This document shows positions 62,934-64,000 of a DNA stretch of 64,000 nucleotides, one piece after another. Each line of letters opens with the position of its first letter. Positions within the stretch are counted from its first letter, which is position 1. The notes beneath the pieces were generated by a model that was given only the letters and a program-made list of their open reading frames with translations, was not told the DNA's origin and made no database searches. This stretch comes from Sipunculus nudus (Eukaryota; Annelida; Sipuncula; Golfingiida; Sipunculidae): positions 15,929,508 to 15,993,507 of the forward strand of contig CM049313.1 in assembly GCA_026874595.1 (NCBI GenBank). The letters run 5' to 3'. The position numbers were made by a program, and so were the translations under genes.

Positions 62934-63355
62934 TAGGGCTGAAACGGGTACATAATTTTGGACTCGAGTACCCGATAGTCATTACCCGACCCGGACTCGA
63001 GTACTCGTAACCATGGCAACTCTGTAAAGTTAAACGGACATCTGCTTATCAAACATACATAAATTTGAATTCGTAACGGCTTGACTTTATCCAAACGATA
63101 TATATAGATACTTAAATTTAACAGAGTGGAAAAATCCATTTATTCAAAAACATAATAAATGTAAGTCTCTTCGAAATAAACTGTACAGTATGATTATAAC
63201 TTCCATAATAATTAAATAGGCAGAGACTGCCAGTAAATTTGCAGTAATATTCATATATGAATGTACATACACGAGTATTCAAGTCCGAATTTTGGACTCG
63301 AGTACTTGGTAAGAGATACCCGGACTCGAGTACTCGAGTACTCCTTTCAGCCCTA
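62934..63355. mobile_element. hAT MITE, 422 bp, with perfect 8-bp duplication
   Basis: Ends TAGGGCTGAAACGGGTAC on the left and TAGGGCTGAAAGGAGTAC reading inward from the right. GGTTACAG occurs at 62926-62933 and again at 63356-63363, an exact 8-bp target duplication diagnostic of hAT. The ends are rich in ACTCGAGTAC palindromes (GGACTCGAGTACTCG). The interior has no transposase. Removing it restores the host element through its hairpin. Confidence 0.93.
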
Positions 63356-63361
63356 GGTTAC

Positions 63362-63391
63362 AGCTCAGCATTACTGAAAGTAAGCTGAGCT
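63362..63391 (+). other. Terminal stem-loop of copy 3 element
   Basis: AGCTCAGC pairs with GCTGAGCT, and TTACT pairs with AGTAA around GAA, then AAAAA follows. Relative to copies 1 and 2 the inner arm changed from TGACT/AGTCA to TTACT/AGTAA, a G-C to T-A compensated change. Confidence 0.75.
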
Positions 63392-63396
63392 AAAAA

Positions 63397-63832
63397 GAGC
63401 TCATACTTAATCTAAGCACATTTAAGTCCTTCAAAACCTTGAAGGATGAAAATATGATGAAAAGACCTACCACTAAGGTTAAATTGCAGTCTGATACTGT
63501 TGAAAATGTTGGGTAAATTAATACAAATATCTCTTAATAGAAGTATGATATGGCTTGAAAATTACGCAACTGACTGTATTTCATTAGAGGTACCTCACAT
63601 GTAAGGTCATATCTTAAGTACTGATATTATATAATACATATATTACAGGCTTAGGTCCACTCTTTACCTACTTAATTGTTGTATGGTTGTTTGATTATTT
63701 TCAACCAGCTAATTCTAATTATGTTTGACCTGGTGAAATACTGTGACGTACACTTTTTTGACTGAAAATATTATTTTGTGCAAAACTGTGCCAGAATTGA
63801 TTTATTATGAGTTGACATAAGACACCCTTATG
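63397..63832. other. Unassigned stretch, no gene seen
   Basis: AT-rich, no recognised feature. Confidence 0.35.
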
Positions 63833-64000
63833 CAGGGTGTAAAATTAACACCTGACCCCGATAAATGGCAGGAAGTTTTCTCAGGGGTCAGGTAGATGTC
63901 ATCCAGGCACCGGACCCCTTTTCAAGCATTTTTTTTACCAATCATGAAAAGACGAGTGACCGTTTCCCGCCGGAGGTCTGTTGACAGTTGTAACATTACC
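63833..64000 (+). mobile_element. hAT-like terminus, runs off the window
   Basis: It starts CAGGGTGTAAAATTAACACC, followed by a GC-rich stretch with 'GGGGTCAGGTAGATG' and 'CCAGGCACCGGACCCC'. This opening and style match hAT elements I know from animals. The other end lies outside the window, so the duplication cannot be checked. Confidence 0.4.

Larger units (their letters stand above)
62664..63396 (+). mobile_element. Hairpin-ended element, copy 3, split by hAT MITE
   Basis: It opens 'AACAAATGACCGATGGG', related to the 5' ends at 45917 and 46892. 'ATGGAAGGACAACAAAATAT' and 'ATGGAAAGACAACAAAGACC' are its purine-rich tract. It closes with the terminal hairpin and AAAAA. Without the hAT insertion it is about 300 bp, with no tandem core, so it is a short variant. 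Confidence 0.6.

Noticed and set aside
62858-63139. 93-codon minus-strand frame
   Set aside because: It crosses the border of the hAT MITE, so it is a chance product of the insertion.

Overview
The window is eukaryotic nuclear DNA from an animal, most likely a marine mollusc and perhaps a bivalve. It is AT-rich, has no long open frames, and is full of small transposon-derived repeats, microsatellites and minisatellites. The mollusc call rests on my recognition of repeat styles: elements opening with an 'ACAAGNGNCCNATGGG'-like motif, (GGAC)n tracts before a terminal hairpin, and a CR1/Jockey-type LINE with an 8-bp 3' tail. No database was consulted. No complete protein gene, rRNA or functional tRNA is visible. 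The window reads as an intergenic desert or a very long intron.

Layout. 1-5 kb: three elements built from tandem units and ending in a hairpin (430-1881, 2330-3435, 3691-4583), then a 174-bp pogo-like MITE. 6.8-8 kb: a MITE, then a non-repetitive block with a plausible promoter and a signal-peptide first exon (7913-7970). 8.9-11.2 kb: a 2.1-kb foldback element with long inverted arms between two (TA)n tracts. 11-18 kb: mostly featureless. 18.4-19.7 kb: a hAT-like MITE and a 40-bp minisatellite. 25.25 kb: a 299-bp MITE with a TTA duplication. 27-41 kb: a LINE tail, tRNA-derived SINE copies, unique blocks that may be regulatory, and a broken LINE reverse transcriptase (37893-39554, minus) cut by another repeat. 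45.9-52.3 kb: four levels of nested insertion. 53 kb: a good CTCF-like motif. 57 kb: a degenerate minisatellite. 60-64 kb: an AAGTCC-rich hAT-like remnant, an internally deleted Tigger/pogo element, a hairpin-ended element split by a 422-bp hAT MITE with a perfect 8-bp duplication, and a hAT-like terminus running off the window.

The only recognisable proteins are transposon remnants: the RT C-terminal half of a LINE and the CENP-B-type DNA-binding domain of a pogo transposase. Both are disrupted. The rest of the content is non-autonomous elements whose boundaries can be read from inverted ends, target duplications and rejoinable empty sites. The single candidate host coding sequence is the short exon at 7913-7970, which is an inference.
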